Assembly (NCBI RefSeq): GCF_029760955.1
Contig: NZ_CP121682.1
Location: 3,162,001-3,226,000 of the forward strand
DNA length: 64,000 nucleotides
Direction of reading: 5' to 3'
Source of the DNA: Streptomyces cathayae
GTDB taxonomy: Bacteria > Actinomycetota > Actinomycetes > Streptomycetales > Streptomycetaceae
Shown: positions 30,450 through 38,896 of the stretch, one piece after another
How the letters are laid out: the number at the start of each line of letters is the position of its first letter
Numbering within the stretch: position 1 is the first letter of the stretch
Program-made: the position numbers and the translations under genes
Notes under the pieces: model-generated
The model's database searches: none
Seen by the model: only the letters and a program-made list of their open reading frames with translations
What the model was told of the DNA's origin: nothing

Positions 30450-31316
30450 ATGAAGGTCACGGAGGCAGTACTCCCCTTTCTGCCGCTCTGTCGGCGCCTG
30501 ATGCCGAACCGGCTGGCAGGTCTGTCCACCGCCCTGCTGAAGGCCACCGCCCTGGAGCTCGCCATCCTGGTGGGCCACATGCTCCTCTATCCCGCCGGCA
30601 TCGTGCAGGAGCGGCGGGACACGACGCCCGAGCTCCCCCCGCCGGACGGCACCGCGAAGCTGCCGACGGAGTACCGACCCCCGGTCGTGCTGCTGCACGG
30701 CTTCATCGACAACCGCTCGGTGTTCCTGCTGCTGCGCCGCAGTCTCGCCCAGCACGGCAGGCAACAGGTCGAGTCGCTCAACTACTCCCCACTGACCTGC
30801 GACATCCGCGTCGCGGCCGAACTGCTGGGCCGGCACATAGAGGAAGTGTGCGAGCGCACCGGCAGCAGTCGCGTCGACATCGTCGGGCACAGTCTCGGAG
30901 GGCTGATCGCGCGGTACTACGCGCAGCGCCTGGGCGGCGACGCCCGCGTACGGACCCTCGTCACCCTCGGCACCCCGCATGCCGGCACACGCGTCGCACC
31001 GCTGGCCAACGCTCACCCCATCGTGCGTCAGATGCGTCCCGGTTCACCGGTGGTCGAGGAGCTCGCCCGCCCCGCGCCCGGCTGCCGCACCCGCTTCGTC
31101 GCCTTCTGGAGCGACCTCGACCACATCATGGACCCGCTGGAATCGGCCTGCATCGAGCACCAGGACCTGATCGCGCAGAACGTGCGGGTGGGCGGTGTCG
31201 GCCACCTCGCCCTGCCCGTGCACCCCGCCGTGGCGACCGGCATACGGGAGGTCCTGGACGCGGCACACCCCGGAGAACCGTCCACCGGCCACGCGGGCGG
31301 CCTGACGGTGGCGTGA
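30450..31316 (+). CDS. lipase/esterase of the alpha/beta-hydrolase fold
   Basis: A 288-residue hydrolase. The nucleophile elbow is VDIVGHSLGGLIARYYA (GHSLG), the oxyanion segment PPVVLLHGFIDNRSVF lies upstream, and LVTLGTPHAGTRVAPLA and the final VGHLALPVHP supply the catalytic acid and histidine regions. This is the class-2 lipase (LipB/EstA, PGAP1-like) pattern. The N-terminus has a hydrophobic helix (LAILVGHMLLYPAG), which may be a membrane anchor rather than a cleavable signal. The ATG at 30450 has a near-perfect GGAGG eight bases upstream. It is probably monocistronic, with a hairpin 19 bases after the stop. Confidence 0.88.
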   Translation: MKVTEAVLPFLPLCRRLMPNRLAGLSTALLKATALELAILVGHMLLYPAGIVQERRDTTPELPPPDGTAKLPTEYRPPVVLLHGFIDNRSVFLLLRRSLAQHGRQQVESLNYSPLTCDIRVAAELLGRHIEEVCERTGSSRVDIVGHSLGGLIARYYAQRLGGDARVRTLVTLGTPHAGTRVAPLANAHPIVRQMRPGSPVVEELARPAPGCRTRFVAFWSDLDHIMDPLESACIEHQDLIAQNVRVGGVGHLALPVHPAVATGIREVLDAAHPGEPSTGHAGGLTVA

Positions 31317-31620
31317 CGGTGGCGTGACGAAAAGCGGGCGACACGCCCGAAACGCATGCTCCTCGACGACTGCGGCGGCAGCACTGTCCCACCCGAACAA
31401 CAACCGCTCCGCCCGGCCGACTTGGCGACGTGAACGCACACACGTCTCGAACGAATTTCGAACACAAAGCCAAGACCGTGAATACCCGCCACCAAAACGC
31501 AACCGAATGCCCGTTTCCTGCGCGCGCGAAACCTGCGGAAGATTGTCGCGCCCGCGTACCGCCGGGTACAGTCGCCGCACTGCTCTGCCAGCCCCTGTTG
31601 TCGAGGCGAAAGAGAAGTTG
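31317..31620. other. 304-base intergenic region with hairpin and promoter
   Basis: Starts with a 12-bp direct repeat that duplicates the lipase stop region (TGACGGTGGCG twice, 31303-31325). It then has the hairpin CGGGCG-ACA-CGCCCG (31335-31349) and the promoter of the M23 gene. No gene was recognised. Confidence 0.5.
31543..31572 (+). promoter_or_regulatory. candidate promoter of the M23 peptidase gene
   Basis: TTGTCG (31543-31548), 18 bases, TACAGT (31567-31572) is close to the vegetative sigma consensus. The transcript would begin near 31579, leaving a 40-base leader with a GAAAGAGAAG ribosome-binding site. Confidence 0.5.
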
Positions 31621-33228
31621 GTGAACGACCGTCACCCGTCGGGGACAATGGCCCCGCCCCCGGCTTCCGACGCCGTCTCGGCGCACTACGCGCCCTACGG
31701 CACCCAGGAAGCCCCGTACGGCGACTTCACCCCGTACAGCGGCTACGACACCAATGGTTTCGACCCCACGGGCTCCGGAACCAGCGCCCCGGCCACCGCC
31801 GCCTTCGCCACCGACCCCCTCTTCGGGGACCTCTCGGGCAGCGGTCACGACCCGGCTGCGTACGCCACCGGGGACTGGTCCGCGGGCGGCCACGGCACCG
31901 CGCACCACGACGCGTACCCGGCTCAGCAGCAGGCCGCCGCCTATGACACGGGCGGCTACGACGCGACCGCCTGGACCACCGGGCAGCAGCAGCTGCCGAC
32001 GGTCCCGCCGCAGGCCACGGCACCCGACGCGAGCGGTCAGTGGGACGCCGGCGCCTGGCTCCAGCCCGACCAGGCCCAGAGCATCCCCGATCCGACCCAG
32101 CAGTGGCACTGGGGCACCCAGACCTTCGACACCGGTGCCTATGACGCCACGCAGTGGAACTCCGACGGCGGCGGCACGGCCACCCAGGTCTCCGAGTCCT
32201 ACGAGGCCCCCTCCCACGAACACCAGGCCGTGCCGTTCGACCAGCAGGCCACCGCCACATTCGAGCGGCACCCGGACCTGCGGTCCTCCACCTCCACCCC
32301 CTCCCCTGCCTTCGATTCCCAGGAATCCGAACAGCATCTCCATGAGGTCCACTACGAGGGCCCCTACGAGTCCGCGCACGACACGCCGGACGACGCCGGT
32401 GAGCCGCCCGCGGTGGCCCCGCTGCTCGACGAGCAGGAGGAGCCGACCCCGCTGCCCGCGCCGCGCGCGGCGTCACGCGGCGGGTCCCGTTCCCGCCGCC
32501 GCACGCCCGCCAAGCGCTCCGCGCTGCTGACGGTGGCCGTGCCCTCGGTGTGTGTGATGGGTGTCGCCGGTATCGCGGCGGCCTCGGTCGGCGATCTGGC
32601 CGAGGACGGCGGCAGCCCGGAGACCAGGACGACCGCGGCGGACCCGCCGCCGGTACAGCCCGCCACCGTCAACAACGAACTCAACACCCAGCTCGAGAGC
32701 CTCTCCGCCGGGGCCAACGACTTCGCCGACCGGGCCAGTCGCACCCAGGAACGCATCGACCTGGAGGTCCAGCAGGAGGCCGACCGCAGGGCGGCGGCGG
32801 AGGAGGCGGCCCGCAAGGAGCGGCTGCGCCCGAAGTTCGCGCTTCCCGTCGCGCAGCACGGCCTCAGCGCCTACTACGGCCAGTCCGGCATCAACTGGAT
32901 GTCCGTGCACAGCGGGATCGACTTCCCCGTCTCGTACGGCGCGCCGGTGATGGCCGCCACCGACGGCACAGTCCGCACCCAGTACAACAGCGCCTACGGC
33001 AACATGATGATCGTGACCGCGATGGACGGCACGGAGACGTGGTACTGCCACCTCTCCAGCTACCAGCTCCCCTCCGGTACGGCGGTGAAGGCCGGCCAGC
33101 CGATCGCGTTCTCCGGGAACTCGGGCAACTCCACCGGCCCGCACCTCCACTTCGAGGTCCGCCCGGGCGGCGGCTCGGCGATCGACCCGCTGGCGTGGTT
33201 CCGCAGCCACGGCCTCGACCCGACGTAG
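31621..33228 (+). CDS. M23 family metallopeptidase with long disordered N-terminus
   Basis: A 535-residue membrane-anchored peptidoglycan endopeptidase. Residues 1-260 are Gln/Tyr/Asp/Pro-rich and disordered, with repeated YGTQ/YDATQW-like patches. A basic stretch and a membrane helix follow near 297-322 (TVAVPSVCVMGVAGIAAAS). A short coiled coil (QTQER ... EEAARKE) precedes the M23 domain. That domain has the zinc-binding HSGIDF near 430 and the HLHFEVRPGG motif near 507, both intact, so it should be active. The GTG at 31621 is preferred over the ORF extension because GAAAGAGAAG lies just upstream. It is convergent with pcrA and shares its terminator. Confidence 0.9.
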   Translation: MNDRHPSGTMAPPPASDAVSAHYAPYGTQEAPYGDFTPYSGYDTNGFDPTGSGTSAPATAAFATDPLFGDLSGSGHDPAAYATGDWSAGGHGTAHHDAYPAQQQAAAYDTGGYDATAWTTGQQQLPTVPPQATAPDASGQWDAGAWLQPDQAQSIPDPTQQWHWGTQTFDTGAYDATQWNSDGGGTATQVSESYEAPSHEHQAVPFDQQATATFERHPDLRSSTSTPSPAFDSQESEQHLHEVHYEGPYESAHDTPDDAGEPPAVAPLLDEQEEPTPLPAPRAASRGGSRSRRRTPAKRSALLTVAVPSVCVMGVAGIAAASVGDLAEDGGSPETRTTAADPPPVQPATVNNELNTQLESLSAGANDFADRASRTQERIDLEVQQEADRRAAAEEAARKERLRPKFALPVAQHGLSAYYGQSGINWMSVHSGIDFPVSYGAPVMAATDGTVRTQYNSAYGNMMIVTAMDGTETWYCHLSSYQLPSGTAVKAGQPIAFSGNSGNSTGPHLHFEVRPGGGSAIDPLAWFRSHGLDPT

Positions 33229-33267
33229 CCCGTCTCCGCCCCACCGCCCGGCGGCAGCGAAGGCTCA

Positions 33268-33293
33268 CCGTCCGGCATCCGGATGCCGGACGG
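33268..33293. terminator. bidirectional terminator between M23 gene and pcrA
   Basis: A 26-bp perfect palindrome (13-bp arms meeting at 33280/33281) in the 101-base gap between convergent stop codons. Confidence 0.75.
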
Positions 33294-33329
33294 CCCTCAC
33301 CCCGGGAACCGGGCGCCCCCGGCCCCCGG

Positions 33330-35813
33330 CTACAGCTTCTCGACCGGCGCGTACCGCAGCAGCAGCCGCTTCGGCTTGGTGTCCCCGAAGTCGATCGTCG
33401 CCTCGGCGTTGCCGCCCGTGCCCTTCACCGCGACGACGGTGCCGAGCCCGAACTGGTCGTGCGTGACCCGGTCCCCGGCCGCCAGCGACACCGTCGGCTT
33501 CTCGGCGGCCCGGCGCGTGGCGAAGCCGGACGCGCCCGACGCCGCCGAGCGGGAGCGGGACGACGACAGCGAGGCCGCCACCCCGGACACCGGCCCGGAG
33601 GACACCGGGGAACTCGCCCCCGTCCGCTTCCACTCCAGATGGGTGGCCGGGATCTCCTCCAGGAAACGCGAGGGCGGGTTGTACGAGGGCTGCCCCCAGG
33701 CGCTGCGCAGCGTCGACCGGGTGAGGTACAGCCGCTCACGCGCGCGCGTGATGCCGACGTACGCCAGGCGCCGCTCCTCCTCCAGCTCCTTGGTCTCCCC
33801 CAGGGCCCGCATGTGCGGGAAGACGCCGTCCTCCATGCCGGTCAGGAAGACGACGGGGAACTCCAGGCCCTTGGCGGTGTGCAGGGTCATCAGGGTGATG
33901 ACGCCGGAGCCGTCCTCGTCCTCGTCGGGGATCTGGTCGGAGTCGGCGACCAGGGCGACCTGCTCCAGGAAGTCGGACAGCGCGACCGACTCGCCCTCAC
34001 CCCGCTCCTGCTCGAACTCCAGGGCGACGGCGGCGAGTTCCTGGAGGTTCTCGATCCGGGTCTCGTCCTGCGGGTCGGTGGAGGCCTGCAACTCGGCGAG
34101 GTAGCCGGTGCGTTCGAGGACCGCCTCCAGGACGGTCGCCGGGCCCGCGCCGGACTCGACGATCGTACGGAGGTCCTCCATCAGCGTGTTGAACCGCTTG
34201 ACCGCGTTGGTGGAGCGCGCGGCCATGCCGTACGCCTCGTCGACGCGCCTCAGTGCCTGCGGGAAGCTGATCTTCTCGCGCTGGGAGAGCGCGTCGATCA
34301 TGGCCTCCGCGCGGTCACCGATGCCCCGCTTGGGGACGTTGAGGATGCGGCGCAGCGGCACCGAGTCCTCGGGGTTGGCGAGCACCCGCAGGTAGGCCAG
34401 GACGTCCCGGACCTCCTTGCGCTCGTAGAAGCGGACGCCTCCGACGACCTTGTAGGGCAGGCCGACCCGGATGAAGATCTCTTCGAAGACCCGGGACTGG
34501 GCGTTGGTGCGGTAGAAGACGGCGACGTCCCCGGCCTTGGCCTCGCCCGCGTCCGTGAGGCGGTCTATCTCGTCGGAGACGAACTGCGCCTCGTCGTGCT
34601 CGGTGTCGGCGACGTATCCGGTGATCTGCGCGCCGGTACCCGCGTTGGTCCACAGGTTCTTGGGTCGGCGGGACTCGTTGCGCTCGATGACGGCGTTGGC
34701 GGCGCTGAGGATCGTCTGCGTGGAGCGGTAGTTCTGCTCGAGCAGGATCGTCGTCGCGCTCGGGTAGTCCTCCTCGAACTGGAGGATGTTGCGGATCGTC
34801 GCGCCGCGGAAGGCGTAGATCGACTGGTCGGCGTCGCCCACCACGCACAGTTCGGCGGGCGGCAGCTCGTGCGCGCCCGGCTGGACGTCACCGGGGGACG
34901 CAGAGCTGCCGACCAGCTCGCGCACGAGTGCGTACTGGGCGTGGTTGGTGTCCTGGTACTCGTCCACCATGACGTGCCGGAAACGGCGGCGGTAGTGCTC
35001 GGCGACGTCCGGGAAGGCGCGCAGCAGATTGACCGTCGTCATGATCAGGTCGTCGAAGTCCAGCGCGTTCGCCTCGCGCAGCCGCGACTGGTAGAGCGCG
35101 TAGGCCTGGGCGAGCGTCTTCTCGAAGCCGTCGGCCGCCTGCGCGGCGAAGTCCTCCTCGTCGATCAGCTCGTTCTTCAGATTGCTGATCTTGGCGCTGA
35201 AGGACTTGGGCGGGAAGCGCTTCGGGTCGAGGTCCAGGTCACGGCAGACCAGGGCCATCAGGCGCTTGGAGTCGGCCGCGTCGTAGATGGAGAACGACGA
35301 CGTGAAGCCGAGCTTCTTGCTCTCGCGGCGCAGGATGCGCACACAGGCACTGTGGAACGTCATGACCCACATCGCGTGCGCGCGCGGGCCGACGAGCTGC
35401 TCGACCCGCTCCTTCATCTCGCCGGCGGCCTTGTTGGTGAAGGTGATCGCGAGGATCTGGCCCGGGTGGACGCCCCGCGCGGCGAGCAGGTGCGCGATGC
35501 GGTGTGTGAGCACCCGGGTCTTGCCGGAGCCGGCGCCGGCCACGATGAGCAGCGGGGAACCGGAGTGCGTGACGGCGGCCCGCTGGTTCTCGTTCAGCCC
35601 TTCCAGGAGGGCGGCGGGGTCCAGCACCGGGCGCGGGGCGCCGTCGCGGTAGTGGGTGTCCCGGTCCGGCGGCACGTCGAACTTCCCGCCGAACAGATCG
35701 TCCGGAACCTCCTCCGGCGCATGATCGTCCTCGGGCGGCGGCGGGGGTTCGCCCCCGGGGCCCCGCTGGGCCTGGAGGTCCGCCAGGAAGCTGTCGTCAA
35801 AGAGGCTGCTCAT
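33330..35813 (-). CDS. pcrA: ATP-dependent DNA helicase PcrA/UvrD
   Basis: An 827-residue superfamily 1A 3'-5' helicase used in nucleotide excision and recombination repair. The helicase motifs appear in order: I GAGSGKTRVLTHRIAHLL, Ia, II VDEYQDTNHAQY, III VVGDADQSIYAFRGA, IV LEQNYRSTQTIL, V TLHTAKGLEFPVVF, VI YVGITRARERLYL. The C-terminal 100 residues carry a Tudor-like domain (GDRVTHDQFGLGTVVAVKGTG) that in related proteins contacts RNA polymerase. The ATG at 35813 is fixed by a RecA-NDp promoter whose -10 ends nine bases upstream. It is encoded singly on the minus strand. Confidence 0.96.
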   Translation of the reverse strand: MSSLFDDSFLADLQAQRGPGGEPPPPPEDDHAPEEVPDDLFGGKFDVPPDRDTHYRDGAPRPVLDPAALLEGLNENQRAAVTHSGSPLLIVAGAGSGKTRVLTHRIAHLLAARGVHPGQILAITFTNKAAGEMKERVEQLVGPRAHAMWVMTFHSACVRILRRESKKLGFTSSFSIYDAADSKRLMALVCRDLDLDPKRFPPKSFSAKISNLKNELIDEEDFAAQAADGFEKTLAQAYALYQSRLREANALDFDDLIMTTVNLLRAFPDVAEHYRRRFRHVMVDEYQDTNHAQYALVRELVGSSASPGDVQPGAHELPPAELCVVGDADQSIYAFRGATIRNILQFEEDYPSATTILLEQNYRSTQTILSAANAVIERNESRRPKNLWTNAGTGAQITGYVADTEHDEAQFVSDEIDRLTDAGEAKAGDVAVFYRTNAQSRVFEEIFIRVGLPYKVVGGVRFYERKEVRDVLAYLRVLANPEDSVPLRRILNVPKRGIGDRAEAMIDALSQREKISFPQALRRVDEAYGMAARSTNAVKRFNTLMEDLRTIVESGAGPATVLEAVLERTGYLAELQASTDPQDETRIENLQELAAVALEFEQERGEGESVALSDFLEQVALVADSDQIPDEDEDGSGVITLMTLHTAKGLEFPVVFLTGMEDGVFPHMRALGETKELEEERRLAYVGITRARERLYLTRSTLRSAWGQPSYNPPSRFLEEIPATHLEWKRTGASSPVSSGPVSGVAASLSSSRSRSAASGASGFATRRAAEKPTVSLAAGDRVTHDQFGLGTVVAVKGTGGNAEATIDFGDTKPKRLLLRYAPVEKL

Positions 35814-35822
35814 CGCTCTCCG

Positions 35823-35845
35823 AGTCTAGGCCGCCCCACCGACAA
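35823..35845 (-). promoter_or_regulatory. RecA-NDp (PafBC-type) promoter of pcrA
   Basis: On the minus strand TTGTCGGTG (35845-35837), eight bases, TAGACT (35828-35823) matches TTGTCRGTG-N8-TANNNT perfectly. The expected start lies about three bases before the ATG. It has the same promoter class as the divergent module at 26 kb, and a DNA-repair helicase is a fitting target. Confidence 0.85.
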
Positions 35846-35989
35846 GCCGTGGCCACCCCGGCAACATCGCCCCGCACCGCACCCCCCACCCTCCAGCATC
35901 ACGGTCTCACCCTGCGTGACGTGACGAAGAAGGTCACGAAAACGTATCGGGCATATCACCCATCAACCTTCACACGAGCCACATGAGTT

Positions 35990-36160
35990 GGCTACGGTTC
36001 GGGCTGGCCGTGCGTCCCCCACCGGCGAACCCCGCCGGGCCGAGCGGCCTCCGCCGAGTCCGTCACCGCCGTCGCGGCAGCCGGTCCCTGGCCCTCCCCG
36101 GAGCGATGACGGCCTGGAAGTCCGCCTGCCGCCGCCCCGCAGGCGGAATGTTGGAAGGAG
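35990..36160 (+). ncRNA. structured 5' leader, possible cyclic-di-AMP (ydaO) riboswitch
   Basis: The roughly 170-base GC-rich leader before the NlpC/P60 gene contains several complementary blocks. One is a perfect 9-bp hairpin TCCGCCTGC / GCAGGCGGA (36121-36129 and 36139-36147) directly before the ribosome-binding site. The 3' end (CCCCGCAGGCGGAATG, then GGAAGGAG) resembles the end of ydaO elements that precede cell-wall hydrolase genes in Streptomyces. I could not identify the 5' core motif with GGGGGACCCA, so the class is uncertain. Confidence 0.4.
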
Positions 36161-36169
36161 TCGCCTCCC

Positions 36170-37408
36170 TTGGCGTCGCACCGCAAGTCGCGCACCCCCG
36201 GTACGCGCGTGGCCGGCAAACGGACCCCGGCCATCGCCACGGCGGCCCTGACCTCCGTCGCCCTGCTGTCCCAGACCGCCGACGCCGCCCCCTCGGACGA
36301 CGGCCGGCCGAGTCTGGAGGAGGTCGAGAAGAAGGTCGACGACCTGTACCGCCAGGCGGAGTCGGCGACCGAGAAGTACAACGCGGCCAAGGAGAGGACC
36401 ACCAAGCAGCGCAAGCGCGTCGACGCCCTCCTCGACGACGTGGCCCAGCGCACCGAGACGCTCAACGAGGCGCGGGAGGAACTGGGCTCCCTCGCCGCCG
36501 CCCAGTACCGGACCGGCGCGGGCGTCCCGGACACGGCGACCTTCCTGCTCGCGGACTCCCCGCAGGACTTCTTCGACCAGAGCCGGCTGATGGACCGGAT
36601 GACCGGCCGCCAGAAGGAAGCGGTCGACGACTACGTCACCCAGCAGTCCGAGACGATGGAGAAGCGGCAGGAGGCCGCCGAGAGCCTCGAGACGCTCACC
36701 GAGCCGCAGAACGATCTGAAGACCGCGAAGGCCACCGTCCAGAAGAAGCTCAGCACCGCGCGCGAGCTGCTGTCGAAGCTGGACGCCGAGGAGAGGGCGC
36801 GGCTCGCGGCGGCCGAGGAGAAGAAGCAGGAAGAGGCCGCCCGCAAGGCCGCCGAGCTCGCCCGGCAGCAGGCGGAACAGCAGCAGGCCGAGGAGAAGGC
36901 CCGGCAGGAGAGCGGCACGTCCGACGCCTCCGGCTCTTCCGGCTCTTCCGGCTCTTCCGGCTCGACGACCGCCCCGTCGACCCCGCCGTCGACATCGACG
37001 CCGCCCTCGACCTCGACGCCTCCCTCGACCTCGACGGACTCCTCCTACGCCGCCAAGGCCGAGAAGGCCCTCGCCTTCGCCCGCACGCAGATCGGCAAGC
37101 CCTACGTCTGGGGTGCCACCGGCCCCGGCTCCTACGACTGCTCCGGCCTCACCCAAGCCGCCTGGAAGGCCGCCGGCGTCACCCTTCCCCGCACCACCTA
37201 CGACCAGGTGGACGCCGGAACCACGGTCCCGCTGTCCCAGGCCCAGCCCGGCGACCTCGTCTTCTTCTACGACGACCTCACGCATGTGGGCGTCTACGTC
37301 GGCAACGGCATGATGATCCACGCGCCGAAGCCCGGCACCTACGTCCGCGAGGAGTCGGTCTTCTACGACGGCGAGTCGTCGATCCACAGCGTGGTCCGCC
37401 CGGCCTGA
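36170..37408 (+). CDS. secreted NlpC/P60 peptidoglycan hydrolase (RipA-like)
   Basis: A 412-residue secreted enzyme. It has a signal peptide (hydrophobic AIATAALTSVALLSQTADA, cleavage near residue 40), then a long coiled coil (about 48-240, SLEEVEKKVDDLYRQAE through AEEKARQES), then a Ser/Pro/Thr linker of 9-bp and PPSTST repeats (about 250-290), then the NlpC/P60 domain. The catalytic cysteine is in YDCSGLTQAAW, and the histidine in DDLTHVGVYVGNG. This is the RipA/CwlO layout, in which the coiled coil autoinhibits and docks on FtsEX-type activators. Start: TTG at 36170, nine bases after GGAAGGAG; no ATG fits. The leader may be a riboswitch. Confidence 0.93.
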   Translation: MASHRKSRTPGTRVAGKRTPAIATAALTSVALLSQTADAAPSDDGRPSLEEVEKKVDDLYRQAESATEKYNAAKERTTKQRKRVDALLDDVAQRTETLNEAREELGSLAAAQYRTGAGVPDTATFLLADSPQDFFDQSRLMDRMTGRQKEAVDDYVTQQSETMEKRQEAAESLETLTEPQNDLKTAKATVQKKLSTARELLSKLDAEERARLAAAEEKKQEEAARKAAELARQQAEQQQAEEKARQESGTSDASGSSGSSGSSGSTTAPSTPPSTSTPPSTSTPPSTSTDSSYAAKAEKALAFARTQIGKPYVWGATGPGSYDCSGLTQAAWKAAGVTLPRTTYDQVDAGTTVPLSQAQPGDLVFFYDDLTHVGVYVGNGMMIHAPKPGTYVREESVFYDGESSIHSVVRPA

Positions 37409-37482
37409 CCCAGGACCGCCCCGTGCTCCGACCCGCGGCCTGGCGCGCCCTCGTACGCGACGGGTTCTTCTAACATCGCCCC

Positions 37483-38496
37483 ATGCCCGCCTCCACCCCC
37501 TCACCCTCCTCCTTCCACGCCTGGTGGGCGCAGCGTTCCCCGGCGGCCGGTTCCGCCGTGATGGCGACGGGCGTCGTGTCCGTGGCCCTGCAGCTGGCGG
37601 GGTGGGAGGTCCTCTCCCTGGTCTTCCTCGTGGTCGCCTGCGCCGCCTGGCTGGGACTGGCGGCGGAGTTCGTCCTGCGGTTGCTGCGGGAACGGGAGCG
37701 GTGGGTCTCGGAGGCGGAGAGCCCGAGTTCGCTCACCGCGGTCGCCGCGACGGCCGTACTCGGCACGCGGATGTCCGCGCTCGGCCACGACGCCCTGGCC
37801 GGGGCGCTGCTCGCGCTGGCCACCGTGCTCTGGCCGGTGCTGCTCGTCCTCGTCGTACGACGCTGGCGTCCGCGCATGCCCGGCTCCGTGTTCCTGGCCT
37901 GTGTGGCCACGCAGGGGCTCGCCGTCCTGAGCTCCACGCTCGCCGGCGCCGAGTCGACGGCCTGGCTCGCGCGGGTGGCGCTGGTGCTGTTCTGGTCCGG
38001 GCTGGTGCTCTACGGGCTCGCCCTGTTCCGCTTCGACCCGCGGCAGGTGCTCGAGGGGGCCGGGGACCACTGGGTCGCGGGCGGCGCCATCTCCATCTCG
38101 TCGCTCGCCGGGGCCGGGCTGCTCACCGCCGACAGCTCCCGGCTGTATCTGTGGAACGACGACGACCTCGGTGTCCTGCGCCTGACGACCCTCGTCCTGC
38201 TGGTGCTCGACCTGGCCTGGTACGCGGTACTGCTGACCGCCGAGGCCGTCCGGCCGCGGCCGGCCTACGACACACGGCGCTGGGCGACCGTGTTCCCCGT
38301 CGGCATGACGGCGGCGGCGACGCTCTCCGCGTCCGCCGCCCTCGGTGTCCCATGGCTCGACGGCCTGGGGCGTGTGCTGCTGTGGGTCTCGGTGGCCGTG
38401 TGGCTGGCGGTCGCCGTCGGCGCGGTGGCCTCCGCGCGGGCCGCGATCACGTCCGGTCCACGATCGGCCTTTGTCAGGTCCAGAGCACGGCGATGA
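37483..38496 (+). CDS. TDT-family (tellurite resistance/dicarboxylate transporter-like) membrane protein
   Basis: A 337-residue protein with about ten hydrophobic helices, matching the SLAC1/TehA and C4-dicarboxylate transporter (TDT) group. Examples of helices are SAVMATGVVSVALQLAGW, VFLVVACAAWLGLAAEFVL, VALVLFWSGLVLYGLALF and ATVFPVGMTAAATLSASAAL; the FPVGM segment is characteristic of the family. The substrate is not known. The ATG at 37483 is 74 bases after the NlpC/P60 stop, so read-through from that gene is possible. Its last 23 bases overlap the 3' end of the convergent gene at 38474. Confidence 0.8.
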   Translation: MPASTPSPSSFHAWWAQRSPAAGSAVMATGVVSVALQLAGWEVLSLVFLVVACAAWLGLAAEFVLRLLRERERWVSEAESPSSLTAVAATAVLGTRMSALGHDALAGALLALATVLWPVLLVLVVRRWRPRMPGSVFLACVATQGLAVLSSTLAGAESTAWLARVALVLFWSGLVLYGLALFRFDPRQVLEGAGDHWVAGGAISISSLAGAGLLTADSSRLYLWNDDDLGVLRLTTLVLLVLDLAWYAVLLTAEAVRPRPAYDTRRWATVFPVGMTAAATLSASAALGVPWLDGLGRVLLWVSVAVWLAVAVGAVASARAAITSGPRSAFVRSRARR

Positions 38497-38827
38497 AGAT
38501 GTTCGCCGTGGTCAGGAGACCGACCAGCCCGAACAGGCCCTTGTCCACCTTCTCGTCGTCCCGCTTCACATAGACCAGGCCGAGGATCACGATCAGCAGG
38601 GCCAGCTTGACGCCGATCTTGATGTGGTCGACGGAATAGCTCTGCGCCTCGTTGAGCCCGACCAGAGCGATACCGGTGACCAGCATCGTCAGCGCGCCGT
38701 GCAGCATCGCGGGCACGAAGCGGGCGGTCCCCTGCCCCATGGCCTTCATCTGGGTGAGGAACCCACCGAGCAGCGACGCGATACCGATGATGTGCAGTCC
38801 GACAAATATGTGGATGAGTACGTCCAT
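38474..38827 (-). CDS. small four-helix membrane protein
   Basis: A 117-residue, almost wholly hydrophobic protein with about four helices (LIHIFVGLHIIGIASLLGGF, AMLHGALTMLVTGIALVGL, IGVKLALLIVILGLVYV, LFGLVGLLTTANIFIAVLW). It is highly conserved in Streptomyces and the function is unknown. The ATG at 38827 starts at the first helix. The stop codon lies inside the end of the convergent TDT gene, a 23-base tail-to-tail overlap, with no terminator between them. Confidence 0.8.
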   Translation of the reverse strand: MDVLIHIFVGLHIIGIASLLGGFLTQMKAMGQGTARFVPAMLHGALTMLVTGIALVGLNEAQSYSVDHIKIGVKLALLIVILGLVYVKRDDEKVDKGLFGLVGLLTTANIFIAVLWT

Positions 38828-38896
38828 GAGCCGGAGCCTAACCACCCCCCACCCCACACCCGACACCGGCCCGATACGACGGCTACGGCCGTGGGG

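Larger units (their letters stand above)
35814..36169. other. 356-base divergent region (pcrA / NlpC-P60)
   Basis: Contains the pcrA promoter, a CGTGAC-GAAGAAG-GTCACG palindrome (35920-35938), AT-rich sequence near 35938-35960 that may be the plus-strand promoter, and the structured leader of the NlpC/P60 gene. No gene was recognised. Confidence 0.5.

Noticed and set aside
32550..35924. A 1124-codon plus-strand frame opposite pcrA
   Set aside because: It runs antisense to pcrA and overlaps the M23 gene in another frame; the composition is Asp/Arg/Gly-rich and no domain is visible.
35920..35938. CRP-like site before the NlpC/P60 gene
   Set aside because: GTGAC-N7-GTCAC has the wrong centre spacing for a Crp site; kept only as a palindrome note.
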